Below are positions 35,229-43,814 of a stretch of DNA of 64,000 nt, in pieces; the first letter of the stretch is position 1, and each line of letters starts with the position of its first letter. Origin of the DNA: Halomonas sp. 'Soap Lake #6'. Lineage in GTDB: Bacteria; Pseudomonadota; Gammaproteobacteria; Pseudomonadales; Halomonadaceae. The DNA lies in contig NZ_CP020469.1 in NCBI RefSeq assembly GCF_003031405.1, positions 2,976,001-3,040,000 on the forward strand. The letters are read 5' to 3'. Under the pieces are notes generated by a model. It searched no databases. It worked only from the letters and a program-made list of their open reading frames with translations, and was not told where the DNA came from. The position numbers and the translations under genes were made by a program.

Positions 35229-35639
35229 TCACTTATTTGGGCTGTCTGGCGCCGAATATGCTTTGGCAAATGTCTCCATCACTTCACGTACAACTTTTTG
35301 TTGTGCCGCTGGCAGGCTGCGATATAGCGACAACACTTGTCGCTCCTCGCTGCTGGAGGAAACATCCCAAGAAGCGGAAGACTCATTGATATTATAAGCC
35401 GCAGCTTCCCCATAGCGTAAATAATGGGGATCAACAGATAGCCACCGTGCCAATACCTGCAGCTTGTCTTGGCTTGGGATCGAGTCGCCACGCAGCCAGC
35501 GACGTACGGCCTGAAAGGTAATTGGCTTCCCCCAGTAGCGCAGGTTGAACTCTCGCTCCAGCACTGATGGCCGTTCATCGTAACCAGCCGCCTGCATGGC
35601 GGCTTTTAAGCGCTCGGCAAACATTATTTTTTCATTCAT
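35229..35639 (-). CDS. Small XRE-like helix-turn-helix regulator
   Basis: 136 residues from ATG 35639; GTG 35687 would add sixteen residues without a ribosome site. The first 75 residues form a Cro/CI-like HTH (FAERLKAAMQAAGY, ITFQAVRRWLRGDSIPS, LARWLSVDPHYLRYG). The remainder is a short helical tail (LYRSLPAAQQKVVREVMETFAKA). It is divergent from the diguanylate cyclase gene with about 150 bases between, and could regulate it or itself. No phage genes are near. Confidence 0.8.
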   Translation of the reverse strand: MNEKIMFAERLKAAMQAAGYDERPSVLEREFNLRYWGKPITFQAVRRWLRGDSIPSQDKLQVLARWLSVDPHYLRYGEAAAYNINESSASWDVSSSSEERQVLSLYRSLPAAQQKVVREVMETFAKAYSAPDSPNK

Positions 35640-35789
35640 GCCGCCAATGTGAAGCGATTGTTCAATAATAGTTGAATAACGGTTCACCTTTTGATTGAAT
35701 CATTAATTCAATTTCGAGCTTTCGCCCTAGCAACCGGAGCGAGCAGCTATGCTAAGCGCTACAGCGTGGCGCTTGAGGAGTCATTAAGG

Positions 35790-37175
35790 ATGAGTGGCAC
35801 ACTATCTACATCAATCGATAATCTGTGTCATGAACTTGCGCTCTTATGCAGTTCAGCAAGCCCTATGGATCTTTTTGAACGCTTGGCAAAAATGCTACAT
35901 GTGTACACAAAAGGACAAACCGTTGCGCTCTATCGTCGCTTAAGCACTGACGAGCTTCGCTTGGCATACTGCCACCCGGAGGAGAGTACACCAGGCTTGC
36001 CCTCTTCCCTTCTGACGGTTCGTTGCTACGATGATCTCGCCGCTGCAGAGTTACAAATTTATGAATTAAAGGGAGAGCAAGGCGTATGGGGGTATATAGG
36101 ACACCTACCTACTGCATGTACTGGACCGAATCAGCGAATTAAGTTACTCGTCACTATGGCCTCACAGCGCTTGCACTTATTAAAAGCCAAGAGTATGGCA
36201 GCACGCCAATTTGCTCTAAAGTCTCGCCGCATGCAGCTCTCTAGAGATATTAAACGCTTCACCTCCATTGATGATATTTTGCAGCATCACGGCGCTAGTT
36301 GGTGCGATATCTTTCAAGCAGATGGCATTGTGCTTGCGTATCAAGGCGAGCTACATTGCTTTGGCAAACATCCCTCTAAGCATCGGTTATCTAAGCAGTT
36401 GCAGAAGCTTAGCCAGCAAAATACCCATGAGGATCTCGTTGAGCTGAATGGCAATTGCCAAGGATGCCTGGCGGCCCAGCTAAGCGTTGCGAATGCCTCT
36501 TTAGGCTGGTTACTGCTTTTTCGCCGCCAGCCGCTACTCCCTGACCTAGCCACGCATTCAACGCTACAAGACTCGCTGAGCTATTGGATGCCACTGGAAG
36601 CTTCAATGGCTCTTGAGTTGGCTGATGATCTGGCGGTAGCCATTACTGCCCTGGAAATCGCCTACCTAAATCATCAGTTAACCATGACCAACCAATTGCT
36701 TAGGGATTTAGCCCACACTGACACTCTGACCCAATGCTGGAACCGCTACTACACAGAACTTATGATTGAAGAGCTGACGCAATCAGCCACTCCTTTTACG
36801 CTGCTGATGTTTGATATCGATGATTTTAAAAGAATTAATGATACCTACGGCCATGCAGCAGGTGACAACATTTTGCGTGATATTACCCATCTGGTGCAGA
36901 AAACACTACGTAGTGATGACCATTTAGGCCGCTGGGGAGGAGAGGAGTTCATTGTTATTAGTAAAGGATTAGCTCAAGACGCCAGCTCTCAATTAGCCAA
37001 CCGGCTTTGTCGCTGTGTGGAAGAGTTTGCGTTCTCTATTACTGATCGGGTAACGATTAGTATCGGTTTTACCCTTACCCAACCAGATGATCAGCCACAC
37101 CAGTTGCTTGAACGGATCGACAAGGGCATGTACTTGGCAAAAACTGCAGGTAAAAATCAAGTTGTCATGTGTTAA
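35790..37175 (+). CDS. Diguanylate cyclase (GGDEF domain)
   Basis: About 461 residues from ATG 35790, with GAGGAG nine bases upstream; an in-frame TTG at 35691 would extend it. The first 290 residues look like a GAF-type sensory region without membrane segments. The GGDEF domain begins near LAHTDTLTQCWNRYY; the active loop is GGEEF, and RSDD five residues before it forms the inhibitory I-site. It should make cyclic di-GMP in the cytoplasm in response to an unknown signal, with product feedback. It looks more AT-rich than its neighbours. Confidence 0.9.
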   Translation: MSGTLSTSIDNLCHELALLCSSASPMDLFERLAKMLHVYTKGQTVALYRRLSTDELRLAYCHPEESTPGLPSSLLTVRCYDDLAAAELQIYELKGEQGVWGYIGHLPTACTGPNQRIKLLVTMASQRLHLLKAKSMAARQFALKSRRMQLSRDIKRFTSIDDILQHHGASWCDIFQADGIVLAYQGELHCFGKHPSKHRLSKQLQKLSQQNTHEDLVELNGNCQGCLAAQLSVANASLGWLLLFRRQPLLPDLATHSTLQDSLSYWMPLEASMALELADDLAVAITALEIAYLNHQLTMTNQLLRDLAHTDTLTQCWNRYYTELMIEELTQSATPFTLLMFDIDDFKRINDTYGHAAGDNILRDITHLVQKTLRSDDHLGRWGGEEFIVISKGLAQDASSQLANRLCRCVEEFAFSITDRVTISIGFTLTQPDDQPHQLLERIDKGMYLAKTAGKNQVVMC

Positions 37176-37202
37176 TAAGGGGCCATGCCTTAGGTCACTT
37201 GT

Positions 37203-38330
37203 ATGCCGCATCTCTTACTCATCGGCGCCGGTCACGCCCACGCCTTTGTGCTGGAAGCATTCGCTCAGCGCCCTGACCCCAACATCGCCATCACCGTAGT
37301 GAGCGACAATGCACTGGCTGCGTACTCGGGTAGCATACCTGCATGGCTATCAGGGGAGTGCAGCTTACGTGAGACACAAATCAACGTGGCAGCGCTATGC
37401 CAACGGGCAGGCGCAACCTTAGTGCAATCGCCTGCGGTCGCCTTGGATACTCAGGCTCGCCGGGTTACGTTGGCTAATGGGGATATCGTGAGCTTCAACG
37501 TTGCTTCGCTTAACGTGGGGTCTACCCTGACGGCGCCTGAAAATAGTGGCAAAAACCTCCCCTACCTGCTGACAATGCGCCCGCTAAGCTCACTCCATTA
37601 CCGCTGGCAGTCGCTCCTCAATGAGATCGAGCGGCTTCCCCATGGCTCTCACCAGCGCGTGGTTAGCGTTGGCGGCGGTGCTGCAGGCTGTGAAACCTTG
37701 ATGAGCGTGTTGGCACAGCTACGCCACCAGCGCCCAGATATTACTTGGCTGGGCGTGCTGGTAAATGCCTCTAATACGCTACTACCAAGCGCAGGTCGGC
37801 TTCCTCGCTGGCTCACAGGGCGGGCGATGCGCCGAGCGGGCATTACGGTACATAACGGCATTCGTGGGGTAGCGCTGGCTAATGGTGGAGTACACACCTG
37901 TGAAGGTGAACTCATTGGTGCGGATATTGTGCTATGGGCAACGGGCGCGGTGGGGCATCCGTGGTTATCAAAAACCGCACTGCCGCTCGACGAACAGCGC
38001 TTTATTCATGTCGATAAAACATTGGCCGTAGCTGGCACCACGACGCTGTTTGCCGCTGGAGATTGCGCACGGTTTCATCCGCCGCTCCCTAAGGCCGGGG
38101 TATATGCCGTGCGCCAGGGGCCACTGCTTGCCGAGAATTTACGCACTGCCTGCCACGGTGAACCATTGACCACGTGGCAGCCACCTAAGCACGTCCTCGC
38201 GCTCATTGGCACTGGCGACGGACATGCCATCGCCAGCAAGGGTGCCATCGGCTTCTCTGGGCGCTGGGTATGGCAATGGAAAAAGCGGATTGATGCGCGC
38301 TTTATCACCCGCTTCAATCCGCCTTTTTAA
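37203..38330 (+). CDS. FAD/NAD(P)-dependent oxidoreductase (NDH-2-like, SelD-associated type)
   Basis: 375 residues. LLLIGAGHAHAFVLEAF is the FAD-binding N-terminus, VSVGGGAAGCETLM the NAD(P) site, and FAAGDCARF the second FAD motif. SDNALAAYSGSIPAWLSGE resembles the stretch found in the oxidoreductase half of bifunctional SelD proteins (selenide, water dikinase). Here no SelD domain follows; the frame stops after FITRFNPPF. It may be a quinone or sulfide-type reductase. It follows the cyclase by 27 bases. Confidence 0.8.
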   Translation: MPHLLLIGAGHAHAFVLEAFAQRPDPNIAITVVSDNALAAYSGSIPAWLSGECSLRETQINVAALCQRAGATLVQSPAVALDTQARRVTLANGDIVSFNVASLNVGSTLTAPENSGKNLPYLLTMRPLSSLHYRWQSLLNEIERLPHGSHQRVVSVGGGAAGCETLMSVLAQLRHQRPDITWLGVLVNASNTLLPSAGRLPRWLTGRAMRRAGITVHNGIRGVALANGGVHTCEGELIGADIVLWATGAVGHPWLSKTALPLDEQRFIHVDKTLAVAGTTTLFAAGDCARFHPPLPKAGVYAVRQGPLLAENLRTACHGEPLTTWQPPKHVLALIGTGDGHAIASKGAIGFSGRWVWQWKKRIDARFITRFNPPF

Positions 38331-38362
38331 CGCTGTCGAGTGCAGGTCGTTTTCAGAAGCGA

Positions 38363-38815
38363 CTAGTTAGCTTCGCGCCAGCCGCCCAACACCCGGCTAT
38401 CCGGGCCAAAGAACACCAATCGGTCGTGGTCAATCAGGTAGCGGTAAGCTGTGTCGAGCATATCTGTTACCCGCTTGGCGTCTTCCATATTTGGGCAAGC
38501 CATGCGTGTCGAGGCTAGCTGACTAAATTCGATACGTTGGCTTTCCCCCAGTTTGACGCTGCCAGTAAAGCGGTTACAACCATCCGAACCGCTTACCTTC
38601 CCGTCACGTCCAATCTGAAAAAATGGCGTATCGGGTAGTGATACCCGCTCATCGGTGCCTACCAGTAATAAATTCCAGCGCTGTTCAACCAAGGGTCCTG
38701 ACAGCGTGGTGCTTTCCGTTTTTCCTGTACTCTCTTTCTCCGGCGCGCTGCTACACGCACTGATTAGTAGTGCGGCAGTAATGCCTACTAGCGCGGCTCT
38801 AACATTGATCGTCAC
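38363..38815 (-). CDS. META-domain lipoprotein (HslJ-like)
   Basis: 150 residues from GTG 38815, chosen because AAGGAGC lies eight bases upstream and a lipoprotein signal follows directly (LLISAC, modified Cys near residue 21). The META domain shows DGCNRFTGS and STRMACPNME. HslJ-type proteins sit in the outer membrane and have been tied to stress or novobiocin tolerance. It starts 25 bases after the gloA stop on the same strand. Confidence 0.85.
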   Translation of the reverse strand: MTINVRAALVGITAALLISACSSAPEKESTGKTESTTLSGPLVEQRWNLLLVGTDERVSLPDTPFFQIGRDGKVSGSDGCNRFTGSVKLGESQRIEFSQLASTRMACPNMEDAKRVTDMLDTAYRYLIDHDRLVFFGPDSRVLGGWREAN

Positions 38816-38840
38816 TTTATCGTGCTCCTTATGAACGTAA

Positions 38841-39281
38841 TTACCAGCTTCCACTGTTTTCCATTGAAGCCCATGGCTCCTGGGGAGGCTGTGCATCGCC
38901 TTTTTGCAGTAGCTCTACAGAAATCCCGTCGGGCGACTTTACGAACGCCATATGGCCATCCCGTGGTGGGCGGTTAATGGTGACACCATTGTCTTGGAGT
39001 TTTTTGCAGAGCGCGTAAATATCGTCCACACGGTAAGCTAAATGACCGAAATTACGCCCTCCCGTGTACTCTTCCGGGTCCCAGTTATAGGTCAACTCAA
39101 GCTCTGGTGCCGTTAGCCGCTCCGAACGCGCTTCATCAGCAGGTGCAGCGAGAAATACGAGCGTGAAACGCCCTTTCTCATTCTCTTTGCGGCGTACTTC
39201 TTTCAGGCCTAACAGATCACAATAAAAACGCAGCGACGCATCCAGGTCGCTTACCCGTACCATGGTGTGCAAAAACTGCAT
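38841..39281 (-). CDS. gloA: Lactoylglutathione lyase (glyoxalase I)
   Basis: 146 residues. Metal ligands align with E. coli GloA: His5 in LHTMVRV, Glu62 in LELTYNW, His80 in GHLAYRV and Glu123 in SVELLQ. It converts the methylglyoxal-glutathione adduct to S-lactoylglutathione in the cytoplasm. GGGAG precedes the ATG. The last 15 residues extend past the usual end. Confidence 0.95.
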   Translation of the reverse strand: MQFLHTMVRVSDLDASLRFYCDLLGLKEVRRKENEKGRFTLVFLAAPADEARSERLTAPELELTYNWDPEEYTGGRNFGHLAYRVDDIYALCKKLQDNGVTINRPPRDGHMAFVKSPDGISVELLQKGDAQPPQEPWASMENSGSW

Positions 39282-39299
39282 GTCACTCTCCCTTCATCA

Positions 39300-39779
39300 T
39301 TACTGGGTATATTCGCTAAAGATAGCTGGCGTTCTTTCGCTGAGGCTCCAACTGAGAACGGCATAGTCATCAACACGGCCTGTTTCCATGCCCGGTGAGC
39401 CATGGGGCATGCCCGGTACCGCTAAACCGACAGCGTCCGGCTGCTCTTCCAGCAAGCGTTTGATATCAGCTGCGGGCACATGGCCTTCGATCACATAGCC
39501 ATCCACGATGGCCGTGTGACAAGACGCTAGCTCGGGGGGAACGCCATTGGCTATTTTAATGGCGCGAAGATCACCGTCACGATGATGATTGACGTCAAAC
39601 CCCGCGTCTTCCAGATGGCTAACCCATGCGCCACAGCAGCCACAATTAGGGTCGCTATACACATCAACAGTGGGCGCTGCTAACGCACTGAACGACAAGG
39701 CACTTAACGAAAAGGCGCTTAGCGAGCAGATAGCAAGAAGGTTACCCGTCACACTTTTAATTAGACGACTTCTTAACAT
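39300..39779 (-). CDS. DUF411 family periplasmic metal-binding protein
   Basis: 159 residues with a signal peptide ending ALAA. The mature part holds VYSDPNCGCCGAWVSHLE, SCHTAIVDGYVIEGHVPA and a Met/His-rich GMPHGSPGMETG, the DUF411 pattern. Such proteins are often found with copper resistance genes and probably bind copper through Cys, His and Met; that role is inferred. Its signal peptide core is made of three five-residue repeats. It lies 18 bases upstream of gloA. Confidence 0.88.
   Translation of the reverse strand: MLRSRLIKSVTGNLLAICSLSAFSLSALSFSALAAPTVDVYSDPNCGCCGAWVSHLEDAGFDVNHHRDGDLRAIKIANGVPPELASCHTAIVDGYVIEGHVPAADIKRLLEEQPDAVGLAVPGMPHGSPGMETGRVDDYAVLSWSLSERTPAIFSEYTQ
39685..39729. 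repeat. 15-bp tandem repeat inside the DUF411 signal peptide
   Basis: Three 15-bp units (39685, 39700, 39715) encode SLSAF, SLSAL and SFSAL in the signal-peptide core. Confidence 0.75.
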
Positions 39780-39856
39780 TTAAGTCCCCCCTTCACGGAT
39801 TCGTATAATAATATATCAGTTGCTCTAAACACGGGGACTACCCCCAGGAGATATTC

Positions 39857-40936
39857 GTGGATTCAGTCACACAAGCTGCTTTGGGGGCCGCCGTAGGCGG
39901 TGCCGTATTAGGTAGACGCCTTGGCCGAAAAGCCGTGCTAATTGGGGCTCTGCTAGGCACACTGCCTGATTTGGACGTAGTGCTTGATTATGGCGATGCG
40001 GTAGCCAATGTGACTGAGCACCGCGGTTTTAGCCATTCGCTGTTTGTGTTGACGGGGCTGGGTACTTTACTGGCACTTATTACCTCGCGTTTTTGGCCTG
40101 CAACACAAGAACGCACTATCCACTTTCGCCACTGGTGGTGGTTTTTCGTTCTCTGTCTGACCACTCATCCCCTGCTTGATTCACTCACAACTTACGGCAC
40201 TCAGCTATTTTGGCCGCTGGATTTACCGCCCGTGGCGTGGCCTATTGTGTTTATTATCGACCCTTTTTATACCTTGCCACTGCTGATTGCGTTAATAATA
40301 GGCCTTACCTCAAAGAAGGTTCGCAGCGCCTGTACAGTGGGCTTAGCAATATCCAGTGTTTATTTATTACTAGCAGCAGGGGCGAAATGGAACATTGAGC
40401 AGCGCTTAGCCCCTGCACTTGCTGAAGCAGGGCTTCATGAAGCCCCCGTACTTATTCAACCGACTCCATTTAACATTGTGTTGTGGCGAGCCACGGTTAT
40501 TGGTGAAGACCTCTATTATGAGAGCTTGATCAGCCTATTCGATGGCCAGCGCACTCCTACACTTGAGCCATTAAAGCGCAACATAGCACTGGAAGAAAGC
40601 GCATTGGCAGGCCCACTTGGCCAGCGGCTGGAGTGGTTCACCGGCCCTTTTTTGCGCTATGACACGCATTTGATTGATGGTCAGGAGACGTTAATTGCCA
40701 CGGATATTCGACTCGGCTTTCCAGGTTTTCATCCTTTCAGTTTTACCTTAGCAACCTGGGAAGGTGACACTTGGCATCCTGTTGAAACAAGCGAGCACAT
40801 AGAGATCTCTAGAGACCTGAACCTAGAAACACTACACAGGTTCGCTGCCAGGGCAACGGGGGATATCGCCGCACTGTGTGCCAGTGACTTTATTGAGCCA
40901 CACTGGCGTGCAGAGCCTTTCCCTTATCGCTGCTAA
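39857..40936 (+). CDS. Inner-membrane metal-dependent hydrolase, YdjM/YbcI-like
   Basis: 359 residues from GTG 39857, with CAGGAG six bases upstream. The first 170 residues hold four to five membrane segments and the family motifs GTLPDLDV, EHRGFSHSLF and THPLLDSLTTYGT, whose His and Asp residues are expected to bind metal. The C-terminal 170 residues are soluble. The family is called LexA-binding inner-membrane hydrolase in annotations, but its reaction is unproven. It is divergent from the DUF411 gene. Confidence 0.85.
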   Translation: MDSVTQAALGAAVGGAVLGRRLGRKAVLIGALLGTLPDLDVVLDYGDAVANVTEHRGFSHSLFVLTGLGTLLALITSRFWPATQERTIHFRHWWWFFVLCLTTHPLLDSLTTYGTQLFWPLDLPPVAWPIVFIIDPFYTLPLLIALIIGLTSKKVRSACTVGLAISSVYLLLAAGAKWNIEQRLAPALAEAGLHEAPVLIQPTPFNIVLWRATVIGEDLYYESLISLFDGQRTPTLEPLKRNIALEESALAGPLGQRLEWFTGPFLRYDTHLIDGQETLIATDIRLGFPGFHPFSFTLATWEGDTWHPVETSEHIEISRDLNLETLHRFAARATGDIAALCASDFIEPHWRAEPFPYRC

Positions 40937-40965
40937 CACGCCAGTGCGTTCCAAACGCCAAGTAG

Positions 40966-41706
40966 TTACGGCGCGATGCCCTGACCACAGCCTTTGTACT
41001 GCTCGCCGCCGATAGTCAGAGTGACACGGGAGGGATAGGGCTGGCCTTTCATATCATCGAAGCACGCCCCCGACTCTATGCGTACACGGAAAAATTGTTC
41101 AGCGTTGGCATTTTCAAGTACTACCCTGCCAGCCTCATTATCCATGACACTCACCATGTAGGGCATGGTTTGCGTTTCCGTACCGTAAGCTGTCGTCCAG
41201 GTCATCACCGGTGCATCATGGGCAAGTTCAATCGACCAGCCCGGCTCATTACCACGTCCGAGGAACATCACTCCAGGGTGCTCTGCCCTGGTTGATGCTG
41301 CTCGACGCTGCCCCAGTTGGCACTGCAACTGACCACGCGGTGTTTCCACCTGAGCCTGGTCACCACGGTTCCAGAAGCTGACTTCACCATCTTGGTAGCG
41401 TGCACCACTTGCTACTATCGCCTGCGGTAAGCGCCAAGCTCCGTGCAGTGACCAAAGACGCAGGTTATCGTCGTTCACCGCTGTGACTAAGTTCTGGTTG
41501 GCGGGTTGACACTCCCAGGCGTCAAAATGCGCCGCACTGCCAGGAAACAGTACAGCAGGCAGCAACGGGGCAGTGCTATGCACTGTTGTTTTAGACGCCC
41601 CTGCAGAAGCACCAGCAGGTGCTTCTCCTGTGCTGGCACAGCCTGCCAGCGCAACCGTGGCTGCCACCGCAATCAATCCGGTTAACCGATGAGGTAAGTT
41701 AGTCAT
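40966..41706 (-). CDS. Lipoprotein with MliC and COG3650 domains
   Basis: 246 residues. A lipobox ALAGC places the lipidated Cys near residue 23, then a linker rich in Ala, Gly and Ser. The middle region (FDAWECQ, VSFWNRGDQAQVE) fits the MliC lysozyme-inhibitor fold. The C-terminal part (GRGNEPGWSIEL and GEQYKGCG) is the COG3650 domain. It probably sits in the outer membrane facing the periplasm and may guard against lysozyme; that is inferred from MliC. Confidence 0.8.
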   Translation of the reverse strand: MTNLPHRLTGLIAVAATVALAGCASTGEAPAGASAGASKTTVHSTAPLLPAVLFPGSAAHFDAWECQPANQNLVTAVNDDNLRLWSLHGAWRLPQAIVASGARYQDGEVSFWNRGDQAQVETPRGQLQCQLGQRRAASTRAEHPGVMFLGRGNEPGWSIELAHDAPVMTWTTAYGTETQTMPYMVSVMDNEAGRVVLENANAEQFFRVRIESGACFDDMKGQPYPSRVTLTIGGEQYKGCGQGIAP

Positions 41707-41756
41707 GCACCCTGCTCCCTGTTGTCATCACTGCTACTGTCAGCCTATCAACCAGC

Positions 41757-42269
41757 TTAACGACGCTTAAATGCCCTTAAATCCTGTGGATCAAAACTAT
41801 CAACCTGCTCTGGTAAACCTAGCGCTTCACGCTTGATTTTGATCTGCATTTTTTCAGCAAGACGCTCCGCATCATCGTCGGTAGTACGGCCATTGAGCTC
41901 AGCAAGCTGTGACATACCCTGATGGTAAAACGTCACAATATCCAATGCTACGCGGTTTTCTTCTTCTACCCCTCGACGAAGAGGCTGTAGATAGCCACTG
42001 ATTTGTGAGAGGTGATGCTTAAGCTGCCAGACATAGCGCATTTCGGTCATCCAGGGACGCTCGCGCAGAGCGGCAAACATCGCGCTGGTGGCCAGTAATC
42101 CTAGCAATACGCCAAGGGCATTCATCCAAAAGCTGCCGCCAAAGGTGGCGGCTAATAGCATTGAAAACAGCAGACCGAAAACCACCAGTTGCCCTGCCAT
42201 CGCGATACTGATCATGCGCGCTTTGCGCCGGTAGGTGTCCGGGTCGTGCTGCTCAAGGGTGAAAGCCAT
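41757..42269 (-). CDS. DUF3087 family membrane protein
   Basis: 170 residues from ATG 42269, preceded by GAGG; an upstream ATG adds 18 unlikely residues. FTLEQHDPDTYRRKARMIS opens the DUF3087 pattern. Two hydrophobic segments (about 20-42 and 48-66) are followed by a long charged cytoplasmic helix region. Function unknown; found in marine gammaproteobacteria. Confidence 0.85.
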   Translation of the reverse strand: MAFTLEQHDPDTYRRKARMISIAMAGQLVVFGLLFSMLLAATFGGSFWMNALGVLLGLLATSAMFAALRERPWMTEMRYVWQLKHHLSQISGYLQPLRRGVEEENRVALDIVTFYHQGMSQLAELNGRTTDDDAERLAEKMQIKIKREALGLPEQVDSFDPQDLRAFKRR

Positions 42270-42368
42270 GGTCAACCTCGTTATTAATAGAAGTCTCTTA
42301 TGATACGGGGCTGACCAAAGCAAACAAGTAGCACTTTAAATCCAGTATGCGGGAAGTTAACAATCCCG

Positions 42369-43454
42369 TTAACGGGCTAGCCGTTCTGCCGCGCTTTTCA
42401 GCAGTCGTTCAGTAGCCTCCCAGCTAACACAAGCGTCAGTCACCGACACGCCATAGCGCATATTGTTTGGAGATAGCGCCTGCTTGCCTTCAAACAGATG
42501 ACTTTCAAGCATTAAGCCGACTAGATTGGCATCACCTTCTTGGCGCTGTGCCAACACATTCAGCATAACCTCACTTTGGCGACGATGATCCTTACGTGCA
42601 TTCGCATGGCTACAGTCCACCATTAAGCGTGGATTTTGGCCCGCATCCCGCAAGGCTTTCACCGCAGAGCGCACGTGATGGGCTTGGTAGTTTGGCTCTC
42701 CGTGGCCGCCCCGTAGCACCACATGTGTGTGGGGGTTACCAGCCGCTTGCTGCATAACCGGACGTCCTTCATTGTCGATTGCAAAGCGCTGATGAGCGTG
42801 AGCTGCCGTTTGCATGGCATCTATAGCAACCTGCACATCACCATTCGTGGCATTTTTGAAGCCCACCGCGGCGCTTAAATCACTGGCCAATTCACGATGC
42901 AGTTGCGATTCAGTAGTACGAGCACCAATCGCCACCCAGCTCAGCAGGTCGTCAAGGTACGGTGCCAACATTGGCTGTAAAAGCTCAGTGGCCACTGGCA
43001 AGCCACGCTCCGCCACCGCGTGCATTAGCTCTCGGGAGAGTGCAATGCCTCTCGACATATCGCCACTGCCGTCTAAATCAGGATCGTAGGCCAGCCCTTT
43101 CCAGCCTACCGTGGTACGCGGCTTTTCAACGTAAACACGCATGACTGGGAGTATCTGCTCGCTGATTTCATCACTGAGCGCGGCTAGCCTGTCGGCATAC
43201 TCAAGCGCAGCCTCTGGATCATGAATGGAGCACGGTCCGACCACCACCAATAGGCGGCTATCCTGGCCATTTAGGATACGCTGAACTGCATGACGCTGTT
43301 GTGCAATTTGCTCACCTAACGGCGCGCTAATCGCAATACTACGACGTAGCTCTGCGGGGAGTGGTAATGGCTGAGAAACGGCCTTCGCATAGGTCGATGT
43401 AAGCGACGATACATTTGAAACGGCAGTGCAAGCTGGGCTGACATGGGCATTCAT
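42369..43454 (-). CDS. 3-deoxy-7-phosphoheptulonate synthase (DAHP synthase, class I)
   Basis: 361 residues. VVVGPCSIHDPEAALEYA, YVEKPRTTVGWKG, GARTTESQ and VDCSHANARKDHR are the substrate- and metal-binding motifs of AroF/AroG/AroH enzymes. It joins phosphoenolpyruvate and erythrose 4-phosphate, the first step to aromatic amino acids. Which amino acid inhibits it cannot be told. GGAGAG lies nine bases before the ATG. Immediately upstream, a reading frame with clustered aromatic codons ends four bases before this start, which suggests control by aromatic amino acid supply. Confidence 0.95.
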   Translation of the reverse strand: MNAHVSPACTAVSNVSSLTSTYAKAVSQPLPLPAELRRSIAISAPLGEQIAQQRHAVQRILNGQDSRLLVVVGPCSIHDPEAALEYADRLAALSDEISEQILPVMRVYVEKPRTTVGWKGLAYDPDLDGSGDMSRGIALSRELMHAVAERGLPVATELLQPMLAPYLDDLLSWVAIGARTTESQLHRELASDLSAAVGFKNATNGDVQVAIDAMQTAAHAHQRFAIDNEGRPVMQQAAGNPHTHVVLRGGHGEPNYQAHHVRSAVKALRDAGQNPRLMVDCSHANARKDHRRQSEVMLNVLAQRQEGDANLVGLMLESHLFEGKQALSPNNMRYGVSVTDACVSWEATERLLKSAAERLAR

Positions 43455-43458
43455 TAGA

Positions 43459-43638
43459 TTATCTCTCCGAAAGCGTGTGACATCGCGTATGACTTCGCGT
43501 GACTAGTAGGCCACCCAAACAGGCACGGTCGGAGGTGGCAGCTTGCACCGACCGCGCGCCGCTAAATCGCCATCCATAGCCATAACCGATATAGCGGGGG
43601 GCGATGGAGTTAGCGATTGAGTGTGCGCGGTACGACAT
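43459..43638 (-). CDS. Putative aromatic-rich leader peptide of the DAHP synthase gene
   Basis: 59 codons from ATG 43638 with AAGGAG seven bases upstream, a strong site. Residues 15-25 read RYIGYGYGWRF: three Tyr, one Trp and one Phe in eleven codons. The rest has no resemblance to known proteins. The frame stops four bases before the DAHP synthase ATG. Following RNA can form two competing hairpins. Leader peptides rich in the end-product amino acid are the hallmark of ribosome-mediated attenuation (trpL, pheL). A coupled upstream frame without attenuation is the alternative. Confidence 0.6.
   Translation of the reverse strand: MSYRAHSIANSIAPRYIGYGYGWRFSGARSVQAATSDRACLGGLLVTRSHTRCHTLSER
43510..43597 (-). 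promoter_or_regulatory. Candidate attenuator structures in the DAHP synthase leader
   Basis: On the minus-strand RNA, 43523-43532 pairs with 43548-43557 (ten pairs, one G-U). A second pairing, 43510-43515 with 43534-43539, uses the loop of the first, so the two exclude each other. A third, 43559-43564 with 43592-43597, encloses the Tyr/Trp codons. No T-run follows, so a translational switch is as likely as termination. Confidence 0.4.
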
Positions 43639-43730
43639 GGTGCAGCTCCTTGATGAATATCCTATGGACGGTTGAAATATCGGTAGATCTAAAACATGAG
43701 TAAATCTAAAACATTAACAAACTTGAAACG

Positions 43731-43768
43731 AAAGAAGCCTCGGTTGGGTTACCAACCGAGGCTTCTTT
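43731..43768 (-). terminator. Strong bidirectional terminator
   Basis: Perfect 17-bp inverted repeat (43731-43747 and 43752-43768) with a four-base loop and T-rich flanks (minus strand TTTCGTTTC). It lies after the two small minus-strand genes and before the DAHP synthase leader, so it probably ends the ubiD/fre/small-gene transcript. Confidence 0.85.
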
Positions 43769-43814
43769 GCATGCGGCAGGCAACCGGGGCGGTGTGCCTG
43801 CTGACGCGACGTTA

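Noticed and set aside
35229..35639. Prophage repressor
   Set aside because: The HTH protein is alone; no integrase, structural or lysis genes lie nearby.
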